Made by a program: the position numbers and the translations under genes
Notes under the pieces: model-generated
Database searches by the model: none
Told to the model about the DNA's origin: nothing
What the model saw: the letters and a program-made list of their open reading frames with translations, nothing else
In this document: piece after piece, positions 36,377 to 44,657 of the stretch
Layout of the letters: the number at the start of each line of letters is the position of its first letter
Position numbering within the stretch: position 1 is the stretch's first letter
Source of the DNA: Saccharopolyspora gloriosae
Lineage (GTDB): Bacteria; Actinomycetota; Actinomycetes; Mycobacteriales; Pseudonocardiaceae
Assembly: GCF_022828475.1 (NCBI RefSeq)
Contig: NZ_CP059557.1
Location: 4,325,470-4,389,469 of the forward strand
Reading direction: 5' to 3'
Length of the DNA stretch: 64,000 bases

Positions 36377-37540
36377 ATGCCCATCACGAGGACCGCCGCC
36401 AAGACCGGCGTCGCGCTCGCCACCGCCGCGCTCGCGCTCAGCGCCTGCGCGTCGCCCGAACCGCAGCCGCAGGCCGCTCCCGCCGGCCCCGCCGTGGCGG
36501 AACCGGTGGTCGCCACCTACGACGGCGGCATCTGGGTGCTCGACGGCCGCACCCTCCAGGTCGCCGCCGACATCCCGCTCGACGGCTTCAACCGGCTCAA
36601 CCCCGCCGGCGACGACGAGCACGTCGTCGTGTCGACCTCCGACGGTTTCCAGCTGCTCAACGCCGCCCACCCCGCGCTGACCGACGTCACGTTCCCCGGC
36701 GCCAAGCCCGGCCACGTCGTGCGCCACGCCGGGCGCACCGTGCTGTTCAGCGACGGTACCGGCGAGGTCACCTCCTTCGACCCGAACGAGCTCGGCGACG
36801 GGAAACCGGCCACCGAGCAGCACAAGACCGCCGAACCGCACCACGGAGTCGCCGTCGAACTCGCCGGTGGCGAACTGCTCACCACCCTCGGCAACGAGGA
36901 CGAACGCGTCGGCATCGTCGTGCTCGACGAGAACCGGCGGGAGATCGCGCGCAACGAGGACTGCCCCGGCGTGCACGGCGAAGCCGCCGCGCAGGGCGAA
37001 GCGATCGTGGTCGGCTGCGAGAACGGCGCGGTGGTGTACCGGGACGGCGCCATCACGAAGATCACCAGCCCGACCGAGTACGGCCGCATCGGCAACCAGG
37101 CCGGTTCCGAGCACTCCCCCGTTGTGCTCGGCGACTACAAAGTGGACGAGGACGCCGAGCTGGAGCGCCCCGAGCAGGTCGCGCTGGTCGACACCACGAA
37201 CGGGAGCCTGCGACTGGTCGACCTCGGCACCAGCTACACCTTCCGGTCACTGGCGCGCGGCCCGCAGGGCGAGGCGCTCGTGCTGGGCACCGACGGCGGG
37301 CTCCGCGTGATCGACCCGGCGAGCGGGCGGATCGTGAACACCATCCCCGTCACCGGCTCGTGGCAGGAACCGCTGGAGTGGCAGCAGCCGCGTCCCGCGC
37401 TGTTCGTGCGCGGCGGCACCGCCTACGTCACCGACCCGAACCGCAAGGAGATCCACGCGATCGACCTGGCGACCGGCGAGAAGACCGCCACCGGTGGCCT
37501 GCCCGCCGCGCCGAACGAGCTCAGCGGCGTCGTGTCCTGA
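36377..37540 (+). CDS. aztD: Zinc metallochaperone AztD-like lipoprotein
   Basis: 387 residues with lipobox Cys 24 (LSACASP) and a propeller-like repeat body. Candidate metal motifs are PHHGVAVE around 154-161, CPGVHGEA at 196-203 and Cys 214 in VVGCENG. It lacks the DHGDH motif carried by the paralog at 34219. AGAAAAGGA precedes the ATG. It is expected to be anchored outside the membrane and hand zinc to AztC. The gene symbol is given for the family; which of the two paralogs is the true functional AztD is undecided. Confidence 0.8.
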   Translation: MPITRTAAKTGVALATAALALSACASPEPQPQAAPAGPAVAEPVVATYDGGIWVLDGRTLQVAADIPLDGFNRLNPAGDDEHVVVSTSDGFQLLNAAHPALTDVTFPGAKPGHVVRHAGRTVLFSDGTGEVTSFDPNELGDGKPATEQHKTAEPHHGVAVELAGGELLTTLGNEDERVGIVVLDENRREIARNEDCPGVHGEAAAQGEAIVVGCENGAVVYRDGAITKITSPTEYGRIGNQAGSEHSPVVLGDYKVDEDAELERPEQVALVDTTNGSLRLVDLGTSYTFRSLARGPQGEALVLGTDGGLRVIDPASGRIVNTIPVTGSWQEPLEWQQPRPALFVRGGTAYVTDPNRKEIHAIDLATGEKTATGGLPAAPNELSGVVS

Positions 37541-37622
37541 CCCTGCGGCCGCCCGCGTCGTGGTGACCGGCCACGATGCGGGCGGCGACGCTCCGTCTCA
37601 CAGGGGCGCGCGCCGGGCCGAG

Positions 37623-37650
37623 TTGCCGACATATGCACAGTGTCTAATGT
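37623..37650 (+). promoter_or_regulatory. Possible promoter of the His-rich protein gene
   Basis: TTGCCG and TAATGT separated by 16 nt form a reasonable sigma-70-type promoter about 70 bp before the ATG at 37719. No clear Zur box is visible in this gap, unlike in front of aztB. Confidence 0.4.
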
Positions 37651-37718
37651 AACGGGGACCGCGAGGTTGCTCCGCCTGGCGGTGTTGTCCAACCGAAACG
37701 CAGTTGCGAGGTATCCCC

Positions 37719-38015
37719 ATGACGACGGCGCACGTTCAGCACACCGACCACCCCCACGCCCACGGACCGGACTGCGGCCACACCGCGGTGCCGCACGGTG
37801 ATCACACCGACTACGCGCACGACGGTCACCTGCACCGGGCGCACGACGACCACTACGACGAGTGCGAACCGTCGGAGCACGTCGCGCACGACGAGCACTC
37901 CCACGTGCACGGCCCCGACTGCGGCCACGACGCCGTGCAGCACGGCGACCACACCGACTACCTGCACGACGGCCACCGCCACGCCGCGCACGAGGATCAT
38001 TACGACGAACACTGA
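37719..38015 (+). CDS. Tandem-repeat histidine-rich metal-binding protein
   Basis: 98 residues, of which 27 are His, with no signal peptide. Two repeats of about 45 residues each contain HGPDCGH, a variable HGDHTDY, HDGH.H and DHYDE. The HGPDCGH Cys/His cluster and the adjacent HGDH segments should bind zinc or other soft divalent metals. Its position just after the aztABCD genes suggests a cytosolic zinc buffer, store or insertion protein. It has its own promoter and a strong terminator. The acidic Asp/Glu content is also high. Confidence 0.8.
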   Translation: MTTAHVQHTDHPHAHGPDCGHTAVPHGDHTDYAHDGHLHRAHDDHYDECEPSEHVAHDEHSHVHGPDCGHDAVQHGDHTDYLHDGHRHAAHEDHYDEH

Positions 38016-38028
38016 ACACTGAACCCGC

Positions 38029-38066
38029 CCGGCCGATCGAGTTCGCTCGATCGGCCGGAACTTTTT
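38029..38066 (+). terminator. Intrinsic terminator
   Basis: A perfect 13-bp stem, CCGGCCGATCGAG with CTCGATCGGCCGG, closes a TTCG tetraloop and is followed by AACTTTTTG. It ends the His-rich protein transcript. Confidence 0.92.
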
Positions 38067-38208
38067 GTGCCCTTTGCTCTGTTTGGGCAATTCCCCCGCT
38101 CTCCCTGATTTCTGCGTGAATTCCCGACAATCTCTTGCGCAGAGCCCAAAAAACGGCTCTACGGCGGGAAACCTCGCCGAGGGGGTAACGGAAGGCAAGG
38201 GGAAGATC

Positions 38209-38487
38209 ATGAGCAACACGATGCGGCGCGTGGCCGCTTCGCTGGTGACGGTCGTCGCGGCGGGCACGTTGTCGTTGGCGGTCGTGGCACCCGCGCAGGC
38301 GACCGGGTCGGATTGCACCACCTACCTCAAGGCCCGGGGGTATCTCGTGGGGCCGAAGGTGAACGCCGCTTGCAAGCGGGGATCCTCTGGCGGCCTCGGG
38401 CAGATCATCTGCCAGAACAACCTCATCGCCATCCAGGTCAGCGCAAGCCACGCGCAGCACGCCTGCAAACTGGCCGCGGTGAAGTGA
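38209..38487 (+). CDS. Small secreted four-cysteine protein
   Basis: 92 residues. A Sec signal peptide of about 32 residues (hydrophobic core ASLVTVVAAGTLSLAVVA, cleavage near AQA) precedes a 60-residue mature chain with four cysteines (in SDCTTY, AACKRG, IICQNN and HACKLA), probably two disulfides. A strong AAGGGGAAG ribosome site lies 5-7 nt before the ATG. The family is not recognised; it could be a secreted peptide or inhibitor-like protein. It is monocistronic with its own terminator. Confidence 0.7.
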   Translation: MSNTMRRVAASLVTVVAAGTLSLAVVAPAQATGSDCTTYLKARGYLVGPKVNAACKRGSSGGLGQIICQNNLIAIQVSASHAQHACKLAAVK

Positions 38488-38493
38488 GTTCAT

Positions 38494-38526
38494 ACCGCCC
38501 CGAGCGCACAACGCGCTCGGGGCGGT
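38494..38526. terminator. Hairpin terminator
   Basis: ACCGCCCCGAGCGC pairs with GCGCTCGGGGCGGT across the loop ACAAC, a 14-bp perfect stem directly after the stop at 38487 and before the convergent DeoR stop at 38542. It can serve both strands. Confidence 0.85.
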
Positions 38527-38541
38527 TCGCCGTCCGGGGCG

Positions 38542-39336
38542 CTACGCCGGAGTCGCCAAGCGCAGGTCGGTGCCTTCTGCCCGGATTCCCTCCGCCGCCG
38601 CATCGGCCAACGCGGCATCGGTGATCACTTCGTCGAAGGCGGTCAGCGACGCGACCTTGTAGCGGCCGAACGTGCCGTACTTCGAGGACCCCGCCACCAG
38701 CAACGATTTCGAGGCCGCGACCATCGCGGCGTGCTTGACCTCCACCTTGCGCTCCGACGGGGTGGTCACACCGCGCAACAAGTCCCAGGAGCTCGCGCTG
38801 ATGAACGCCACGTCCAGCGCCAGCTGCCGCAACGTCGCCGCCGCCAACCGCCCGACGCTGGAGCGGTTCGCCGGTTCGACGAGCCCGCCCAGGTGGATCA
38901 CGTCGAGGTGCGTGGCGGCCAACAGTCGTTCCACGGCGGTGAAATCGTTGGTGACGACGGTGAGTTCGGTGTGCTCCACCAGCAGCGGGATCATGGTGAG
39001 CATCGTGGTGCCCGCGTCGAGGTAGACGGTCATGCCGTCCCGGACGTCGCGGGCGGCTTCCCGCGCCATCGCCTGCTTCTCCGGCTGCTCGGTCACCGAC
39101 TTCGCCTGGAACGTCGGCTCCGCGTGCAGCTGGCTGGCGATGCGCGCCCCGCCGGGCACCGAGAAGACCAAGCCTTGGCGTTCCAGCTCGGCGAGGTCGC
39201 GGCGCACCGTCATGTGCGAGATGCCGAACAGCTGGGTGATCTGCTGGACGCTGAGCACCCCTTCCCGCCGCAGGTGCTTGACCAGCTGCTCACGGCGCTG
39301 ATCCGGAATGAGCGGCGGATTGTCCGACGCGTCCAT
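38542..39336 (-). CDS. DeoR/GlpR-family transcriptional regulator
   Basis: 264-residue regulator. The N-terminal DeoR HTH is RREQLVKHLRREGVLSVQQI then TQLFGISHMTVRRDLAELE. The DeoR sensor domain follows (MTVYLDAGTTMLTMIPLL, DVIHLGGLVEPANRSSVG, DVAFISASSW), which senses sugar phosphates. The ATG at 39336 has GAGGAG 6 nt upstream. It is adjacent to the four-carbon acid-sugar genes and is their probable regulator, responding to a phosphorylated intermediate made by the kinase. This is inferred. Confidence 0.9.
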   Translation of the reverse strand: MDASDNPPLIPDQRREQLVKHLRREGVLSVQQITQLFGISHMTVRRDLAELERQGLVFSVPGGARIASQLHAEPTFQAKSVTEQPEKQAMAREAARDVRDGMTVYLDAGTTMLTMIPLLVEHTELTVVTNDFTAVERLLAATHLDVIHLGGLVEPANRSSVGRLAAATLRQLALDVAFISASSWDLLRGVTTPSERKVEVKHAAMVAASKSLLVAGSSKYGTFGRYKVASLTAFDEVITDAALADAAAEGIRAEGTDLRLATPA

Positions 39337-39453
39337 GCCCCACTCCTCGTTCCCGTCCCGACCGCCCGTACGCCCCGCCGGTTCTGATCCCCGGCGGCTC
39401 CCATTGTCGTCTCCGCCCGCCACCGACTCCCCGGAACCCACCCGAGCCGTGGA

Positions 39454-39557
39454 GTCGGTGCCCCCTTCGACCGGGCGCACCGGGCGAAGGGGCCTCACCA
39501 GAGCCGTGGAGTCGATGCCCCCTTTGACCGGTCGCGTCGGGCGAAGGAGGCATCGAC
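39454..39557. repeat. Family A palindromic elements (two variant copies)
   Basis: Two units at 39454-39499 and 39511-39557 share the direct-repeat lead GAGCCGTGGAGTCG. The second pairs GTCGATGCCCCCTTTGACC with the GGCGAAGGAGGCATCGAC side. The outer GGTGAA of typical copies is replaced by GTCGATG/CATCGAC, with compensatory change in both arms. They end 10 bp before the GntP stop codon. Confidence 0.7.
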
Positions 39558-39567
39558 CCCAGTGGGA

Positions 39568-40923
39568 TCAGGTGACGATGGCGCTCAGCAGGAGCACTCC
39601 GGCGAGGCTTAACAGGGACTGCACGGAGAGCATCAGGGTCCAGGTGCGGAAGGTCTGCGAGACGCTGAGCTGGAAGTACTCCTTGAACAGCCAGAACCCG
39701 GAGTCGTTGACGTGCGAGAGCATCACCGCACCGGACGCGGTCGCCAGCACCAGCAGCTCCGGCGACAGCTCGGGATACGCCGCCACCAGCGGAGCCACGA
39801 TGCCGGTCGCGGCGGCGGTGGCCACGGTCGCCGAACCCAGGCAGATCCGCAGCAGCGCCGCCACCGTCCACGCCAGCAGCAGCGGTGGCACGGCCCAGTC
39901 GACCGCGTACTGCGTGATCAGCTTGTCGACCTCGGTGGCCGAGAGCATCTCCTTGAGCCCGCCGCCCGCGCCGAGGATCAGGATGATCGCGCCGACGGGA
40001 CCGAGCCCCTTCGCCGCCATCTTCTGCAACTTCGCCAGCCCGAACCCGGACCGCACGCCCAGCGCGAAGAACGCGAACACGACCGCCGCCAGCAGCGACA
40101 GCACCGGCGTGTCACACGCCTCGAACAGCACGTTCGCCCAGGTTCCCGGCGGCGTCATCGACGTGCCGAGGGTGCCGATGAGCATCAGGCCCGCCGGGAG
40201 CAGCACGGTGATCAGCGCCAGCACCAGCGACACGGGGCGGCGGAGTTCGCCCTCGGCCGGGCCGGGGTCGGGCACCGGGCTCTTGTCCAGGTCAGGGGCG
40301 GGGCCGAACCAGCGGGACAGCAGCGGGGTCAGCACCGGGCCGCAGACGATCGCCACCGGAATGGCGATGACCAGGCCGAAGAAGATGGTCATGCCGGTGT
40401 TCGCCTCGTAGGCCGCCACCGCCAGCGTCGGCGCCGGGTGGGGCGGCAGCAGGCCGTGCGAGACGTACAGTCCGGCCGCCATCGGCAGTCCCACGAACAG
40501 CAGGTGCGAGCCGGTCCGCTTCGCCACCGCGTACACCAGCGGCACCAGCATCACGAAGCTCACGTCGAACAGGTGCGGCATGCCGATCAGCAGTGCGGCG
40601 GCGGCGATCGCCGCGGGGATCCACTTGACGGGGCGGGATCCGATGAACGCGGTCGCGATCCGGTCCGCTCCCCCGGATCCGAGCAGGATGCCGCCGAGGA
40701 TGGTGCCGAGCCCGATGACGGGTCCGGTGTCGCTGAGGGCGTCGCCGAATCCGGTCTGGAAGTGCTCCGCGGTCTCGCCGGGCGCGATGCCGTTGGCGAG
40801 GCCCAGCCCGAGCGCCGCGATCATCAACGCCAGGAACGGGTGCAGCTTCATCTTCGTGATCAGCACGATCAGCACCACGATCGCGCCGGCCGCCAGCAGC
40901 AGCGGGGTGAGTTCGGCGCTCAT
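39568..40923 (-). CDS. GntP-family permease
   Basis: 451-residue proton symporter of the gluconate permease family, with about 12 membrane helices. Family motifs are MKLHPFLALMIAALGLGLANG, GFGDALSDTGPVIGLGTILG, SHGLLPPHPAPTLAV and VMLSHVNDSGFWLFKEYFQL. It probably imports the acid sugar (tetronate-type) used by the adjacent kinase and aldolase. The ATG at 40923 overlaps the stop of the SAF-domain oxidoreductase (ATGA). The in-frame extension upstream is a shadow. Confidence 0.92.
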   Translation of the reverse strand: MSAELTPLLLAAGAIVVLIVLITKMKLHPFLALMIAALGLGLANGIAPGETAEHFQTGFGDALSDTGPVIGLGTILGGILLGSGGADRIATAFIGSRPVKWIPAAIAAAALLIGMPHLFDVSFVMLVPLVYAVAKRTGSHLLFVGLPMAAGLYVSHGLLPPHPAPTLAVAAYEANTGMTIFFGLVIAIPVAIVCGPVLTPLLSRWFGPAPDLDKSPVPDPGPAEGELRRPVSLVLALITVLLPAGLMLIGTLGTSMTPPGTWANVLFEACDTPVLSLLAAVVFAFFALGVRSGFGLAKLQKMAAKGLGPVGAIILILGAGGGLKEMLSATEVDKLITQYAVDWAVPPLLLAWTVAALLRICLGSATVATAAATGIVAPLVAAYPELSPELLVLATASGAVMLSHVNDSGFWLFKEYFQLSVSQTFRTWTLMLSVQSLLSLAGVLLLSAIVT

Positions 40924-42311
40924 CGGGCGACCTCCCGCGCCCATTCGCCGCCGAGCTCCCAGGCTTCGACCAGCGCCGAATCCGGATTCTCCAGGTCCGA
41001 CAAGGTGATCAGCCCACCGGCCGCGACGTCGCGGCCGAGCGCGGCGTGCGCGGCGAGGTACAACGGGGCGACGTCGGCGGGGGCGTCCTCGTCGCGCAGC
41101 AGCACGGCCTGCACGCCGGTGACGTCGTGGTGGTGCCCGCCCATGTCGAGCACGGTGCCCGCGGCGAGATCGGCTCGGGCGCGTCCGGCGAGCACCGCGT
41201 GCCTGCCCGGTGGCGAAGCGTCCGGCGTCCGGCCGTGCGCGGCGATCGCGAGCAGAGTTGCCGGAGTTTCCACGCCCATCAGGTGGTACGGCAGGTAAAC
41301 GGTCGCGTAGCGCCCGTCCCGGCTCACGACGTGGCCCTTCTCGGCGAGGATCCGCCAGGTCTCGGCGTCGTTGGTGCGCAGCACGACGAACTCGCCACCG
41401 GCGAACGACGCCTCGTCGGGCAGCCGCAGCGCGCTGAACACGTCGACCGCGCCGGTCTCGTGCAGCAGGCCGCCGTGTTCGCGCAGCGAGTAGATGTCGG
41501 CGAGCTCGGCGATCCGCGCGACCGGGTAGTGCAGTCGTTCCACGTCGGGCCGGTACCCGGTGTTGTTCGCGACGACGGCCATCTCGCAGTAGTCGGCGGT
41601 CGCGCCGGTGGGCAGTGCGGCGACGGCTTCCGCTCGGGCGGCGAGGGTGCCGCGCACGTCGTCGCCGAGGGTGAGCAGGTCGCCGAGCGCGGGGGCGGAG
41701 ACGGTGCGGTCGAGCTGGGTGACCGTTTCGGTGGCCGGGTCGTAGACCAGGTCGTACTCGCTGGACTTGCCGATCGCGACGACGTCCATGCCCAGCAGCC
41801 GCGCCCAGTCGAGCAGCCGGATGAGGTTTCCGGGCTGGTCGCCCTCGGCGGGGGCGTAGACGACGTCGTGGTCCGCCGCGAGGCGTGCCAGTTGCAGTCC
41901 GGCGACGGAGTCGACCTCCTTGCTGACCATGGCGACGTGCCTGCCCGACGTCAACGCGGCGCGTGCCATGGCATGACCGTGGGCGGGGCTGCCGGTGGCT
42001 TCGACGAGCACGTCCCATTGCCCGGCGCCGAGCAGGTCCTGGTCGGCGACGAGCGCGATGTGTCCGGCGGCGGTGGCCGCGGCGGTCTGCTCAGCGTCGG
42101 TGCAGGTGTGCAGTTCCTCCGGCGCGTAGCCGAGTTCGAGGCACAGCTCGTGCAGCCGGGGCACGTCCACGTCGCACAGCACCGCGGGCGTCAGCGCGGG
42201 GATCAGCCTGGTCTGCGCCAGCAGCGTGCGGGCGAATCCGCCCGCGGCGCCGGAAAGCGCGTAACCGACGGGCCGGTCGCCGGCGCCCGGCCGGCGGGAC
42301 TGCACATTCAT
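40920..42311 (-). CDS. SAF-domain NAD(P)-dependent oxidoreductase, homoserine-dehydrogenase-like
   Basis: 463-residue protein. The Rossmann motif is GAAGGFARTLLAQ near residue 21, a nucleotide-binding and catalytic region with VLVEATGSPAHGHAMARAAL and VSKEVDSVAG resembles homoserine dehydrogenase folds, and a C-terminal SAF-like domain covers about 380-450. It shares an operon with GntP and is divergent from a DUF1537 kinase and a class II aldolase. In known threonate/erythronate pathways the C2-C3 oxidation is done by a HIBADH-type or PdxA2-type dehydrogenase, absent here. This enzyme may take that step; inference. Confidence 0.72.
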   Translation of the reverse strand: MNVQSRRPGAGDRPVGYALSGAAGGFARTLLAQTRLIPALTPAVLCDVDVPRLHELCLELGYAPEELHTCTDAEQTAAATAAGHIALVADQDLLGAGQWDVLVEATGSPAHGHAMARAALTSGRHVAMVSKEVDSVAGLQLARLAADHDVVYAPAEGDQPGNLIRLLDWARLLGMDVVAIGKSSEYDLVYDPATETVTQLDRTVSAPALGDLLTLGDDVRGTLAARAEAVAALPTGATADYCEMAVVANNTGYRPDVERLHYPVARIAELADIYSLREHGGLLHETGAVDVFSALRLPDEASFAGGEFVVLRTNDAETWRILAEKGHVVSRDGRYATVYLPYHLMGVETPATLLAIAAHGRTPDASPPGRHAVLAGRARADLAAGTVLDMGGHHHDVTGVQAVLLRDEDAPADVAPLYLAAHAALGRDVAAGGLITLSDLENPDSALVEAWELGGEWAREVAR

Positions 42312-42402
42312 GGGTCTCCTCGTTGAGTCCTCGCGTCGCCGAGCATCGACTCCGCGACGCGACGGCCGATCCGGCCACTAGCAGCATCACGCGGTTTAAC
42401 AA

Positions 42403-42444
42403 AACATATTCACTCATTCACACTAGAGTCAAGCGTGCTAACAT
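42403..42444. promoter_or_regulatory. Overlapping divergent promoters of the C4 acid-sugar locus
   Basis: Minus strand: TTGACT (42432-42427), then TATGTT (42408-42403) 18 nt later, driving the oxidoreductase-GntP operon. Plus strand: TTCACA (42417-42422) and TAACAT (42439-42444) with a 16-nt spacer, driving the kinase-aldolase operon. The shared segment carries a direct repeat, ATTCACTCATTCAC, a plausible DeoR operator. The surroundings (42390-42460) are unusually AT-rich. Confidence 0.5.
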
Positions 42445-42583
42445 TTTTTCACGTAAGCGCATCGGCTCGCGGAACGCACGAACGGCCCGCAAGAACGACC
42501 CGACAGTGCCGCACAGAACCACCCCGTCCGCACTCCGCGGACCACCACCGCCCGCCCACGGGCACCCGCGACCGGGAGGACGC

Positions 42584-43834
42584 ATGCCGCTGATCGGCGC
42601 GATCGCCGACGACTTCACCGGAGCCACCGACCTCGCGACGATGCTCGTCTCCCGCGGTTTCCGGACCGCCGTGGTGATCGGCGCGGCCGAGCCCGACGAG
42701 CCGCTCGGCGAACTGGACGCGGTGGTGGTGGCCCTGAAGTCCCGCACCGCACCCGTCGAGGAAGCGGTGCGCGAGTCCGTCGCCGCGCTGCGCGGGCTGC
42801 GCAAGGCGGGCTGCGAGCGGATCTACGTGAAGTACTGCTCCACGTTCGACTCCACACCCACCGGCAACATCGGCCCCGTCGTCGACGCCGTGCTCGACCA
42901 ACTCGGCGCGGAACGCGCCGTCGTCGTGCCCGCGTTCCCCGCCACCGGCCGCACCGTGCACCGCGGTCACCTGTTCGTCGGCGATCAGCCGCTGGCCGAG
43001 AGCCCGATGCGCGACCACCCGCTGACTCCCATGCGGGACTCGAACCTGCTGCGCCTGCTCACCCCGCAGACTCGCCGTCCGGTGCGGCTGATCGGCCACG
43101 ACGTCGTGCGCGCGGGCGCCGAGGCGGTGCGCGCGGAGCTGGCCGAGACCGAGTCGGCACTGGTCGTGGTCGACGCCGCGACCGACGCCGATCTCGTGAC
43201 GATCGCCGAGGCCACCGCGCAGGACCCGGTGCTCACCGGCGGCGCGGGACTCGCGCTCGGCCTCACCGGCCCGCACCCGGACAGCGCCCGCGCGGACTCC
43301 GCCGGATCGGGACCCGCCGTCGTGCTCGCCGGGAGCGCATCGGCAGCGACCAGAAGCCAGGTCGCGCACGCGAAATCCGTGCTGCCGAGCCGGAAACTCG
43401 ACATCGCCGCGCTGCGCGCGGACTTCGACGGCGCCGTCGCCGAACTGGTCGAGTTCGCCCGCGCCCAGTGGGCGGTGGACCCCGACCTGCCACCGTTGAT
43501 CTACGCGGTGGACGAGGGCGACGAGCTCGAACCGTCGCAGAGTGCCACCCCCGCCGGGGAGCTGCTGGAGCGGGCGCTGGCGCGCTGCGCTGGCGAACTG
43601 GTCGTGCTCGGGGCGCGACGGTTGCTCGTCGCGGGCGGCGAGACGTCCGGCGCGGTGGTGCTGGCGCTCGGCGCGACGGCGCTGCACGTCGGCGCCCAGA
43701 TCGCTCCGGGCGTTCCGTGGTGCCGAACCGATTCCTACGTGGACGGAGAGGTTCGAGCGGTGGACGTGGCGCTGAAATCGGGGAACTTCGGAGGGGTCGA
43801 CATCTTCACCACGGCATGGGACGTGCTGTCATGA
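42584..43834 (+). CDS. Four-carbon acid sugar kinase (DUF1537, OtnK type)
   Basis: 416-residue ATP-dependent kinase phosphorylating a 3-oxo-tetronate-type four-carbon acid. The N-terminal DUF1537 domain has IGAIADDFTGATDLATML, VKYCSTFDSTPTGNIGP and VPAFPATGRTVHRGHLFVGD. The C-terminal nucleotide-binding domain has LLVAGGETSGAVVLALG and SGNFGGVDIF. The ATG at 42584 has GGGAGGA upstream. The next gene, an aldolase, overlaps by four bases (ATGA), matching the OtnK-OtnC pair. Whether D-threonate, L-threonate or D-erythronate is the entry sugar cannot be told. Confidence 0.9.
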   Translation: MPLIGAIADDFTGATDLATMLVSRGFRTAVVIGAAEPDEPLGELDAVVVALKSRTAPVEEAVRESVAALRGLRKAGCERIYVKYCSTFDSTPTGNIGPVVDAVLDQLGAERAVVVPAFPATGRTVHRGHLFVGDQPLAESPMRDHPLTPMRDSNLLRLLTPQTRRPVRLIGHDVVRAGAEAVRAELAETESALVVVDAATDADLVTIAEATAQDPVLTGGAGLALGLTGPHPDSARADSAGSGPAVVLAGSASAATRSQVAHAKSVLPSRKLDIAALRADFDGAVAELVEFARAQWAVDPDLPPLIYAVDEGDELEPSQSATPAGELLERALARCAGELVVLGARRLLVAGGETSGAVVLALGATALHVGAQIAPGVPWCRTDSYVDGEVRAVDVALKSGNFGGVDIFTTAWDVLS

Positions 43835-44463
43835 CACGCCACGAACTGGTCGCCGCCGGTGCCCACCTGGCCGCGCTCGGCCTGAGTCCCGGCTCCTCCG
43901 GGAACATCAGCGTCCGCGAGGGCGACCGGATGCTGCTCACGCCGACCGGCGCGGACCTCGCCGACCTCGATCCGGACGCGCTCTCGGAACTGTCGCTGGA
44001 CGGTGAACACCTGGCAGGCCCCCGGCCGTCGAAGGAGTTCCCGCTGCACGGTGCGTTCTACCGCCGCGACCCGGGCACGACCGCGGTGGTGCACCTGCAC
44101 TCCCGCAACGCGGCGGGCGCGGCGTGCTTGGCGCCGTGGTCGGATCGCAGCGCGATCCCGCCGCTCACCCCGTACTTCGTGATGCGCGTCGGCCAGTCCC
44201 CGCTGATCCCCTACGCCGCACCCGGCGACCCGGCGCAGGCCACGGCGCTGGAGGCGCTCGACTTCGACTTCCGCGCGGCTCTGCTGCAGAACCACGGTCC
44301 CATCACCTCCGGCACCACGCTCGCGGCGGCGGTGGACGCGGCGGTGGAGATCGAGGAGGTCTCGGCCCTGCTGCTGCGCCTGGGCTCGCACACTCCCCGC
44401 CTGCTCGAACCGCACCACATCCACGAACTCACGGAGAAGTACGGCACGCCTTGGGACGCGTGA
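43831..44463 (+). CDS. Class II aldolase / 3-oxo-tetronate 4-phosphate decarboxylase (OtnC type)
   Basis: 210-residue zinc aldolase-family protein. Motifs are LSPGSSGNISVR, LLTPTGADLADL, PSKEFPLHGAFYR (catalytic Glu), VVHLHSRNA (two zinc His) and LLQNHGPIT (third zinc His). Partnered with a DUF1537 kinase it most likely decarboxylates 3-oxo-tetronate 4-phosphate to dihydroxyacetone phosphate. It is coupled to the kinase by an ATGA overlap. The length is normal for the family. Confidence 0.9.
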   Translation: MTRHELVAAGAHLAALGLSPGSSGNISVREGDRMLLTPTGADLADLDPDALSELSLDGEHLAGPRPSKEFPLHGAFYRRDPGTTAVVHLHSRNAAGAACLAPWSDRSAIPPLTPYFVMRVGQSPLIPYAAPGDPAQATALEALDFDFRAALLQNHGPITSGTTLAAAVDAAVEIEEVSALLLRLGSHTPRLLEPHHIHELTEKYGTPWDA

Positions 44464-44594
44464 CCTCGGCCCTCGCCTGGTGATAGCCGGACAACGACCG
44501 TCCCGCGGAATCTTCGAACATCGGCGCCCGCGGCCGGCCCTTGAACGACGCGCGGGCGATCCGACGAGGCAGGGTTCGACGGGCCGGGAACGGC

Positions 44595-44627
44595 CGAGGC
44601 CCTCGACGCTGAGCGCCGAGGGCCTCG
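44595..44627. terminator. Bidirectional hairpin terminator
   Basis: CGAGGCCCTCG (44595-44605) pairs with CGAGGGCCTCG (44617-44627), with an inner CGC/GCG extension. It lies between convergent genes ending at 44463 and 44658. Confidence 0.75.
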
Positions 44628-44657
44628 AACCGTGATCAGTCCTCTGTGGACCAGGAA

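Noticed and set aside
39568-42018. Single 816-codon minus-strand frame spanning GntP and part of the oxidoreductase
   Set aside because: Only its last 451 codons encode GntP; the rest is an Arg/Pro/Gly-rich shadow of the oxidoreductase in another frame.
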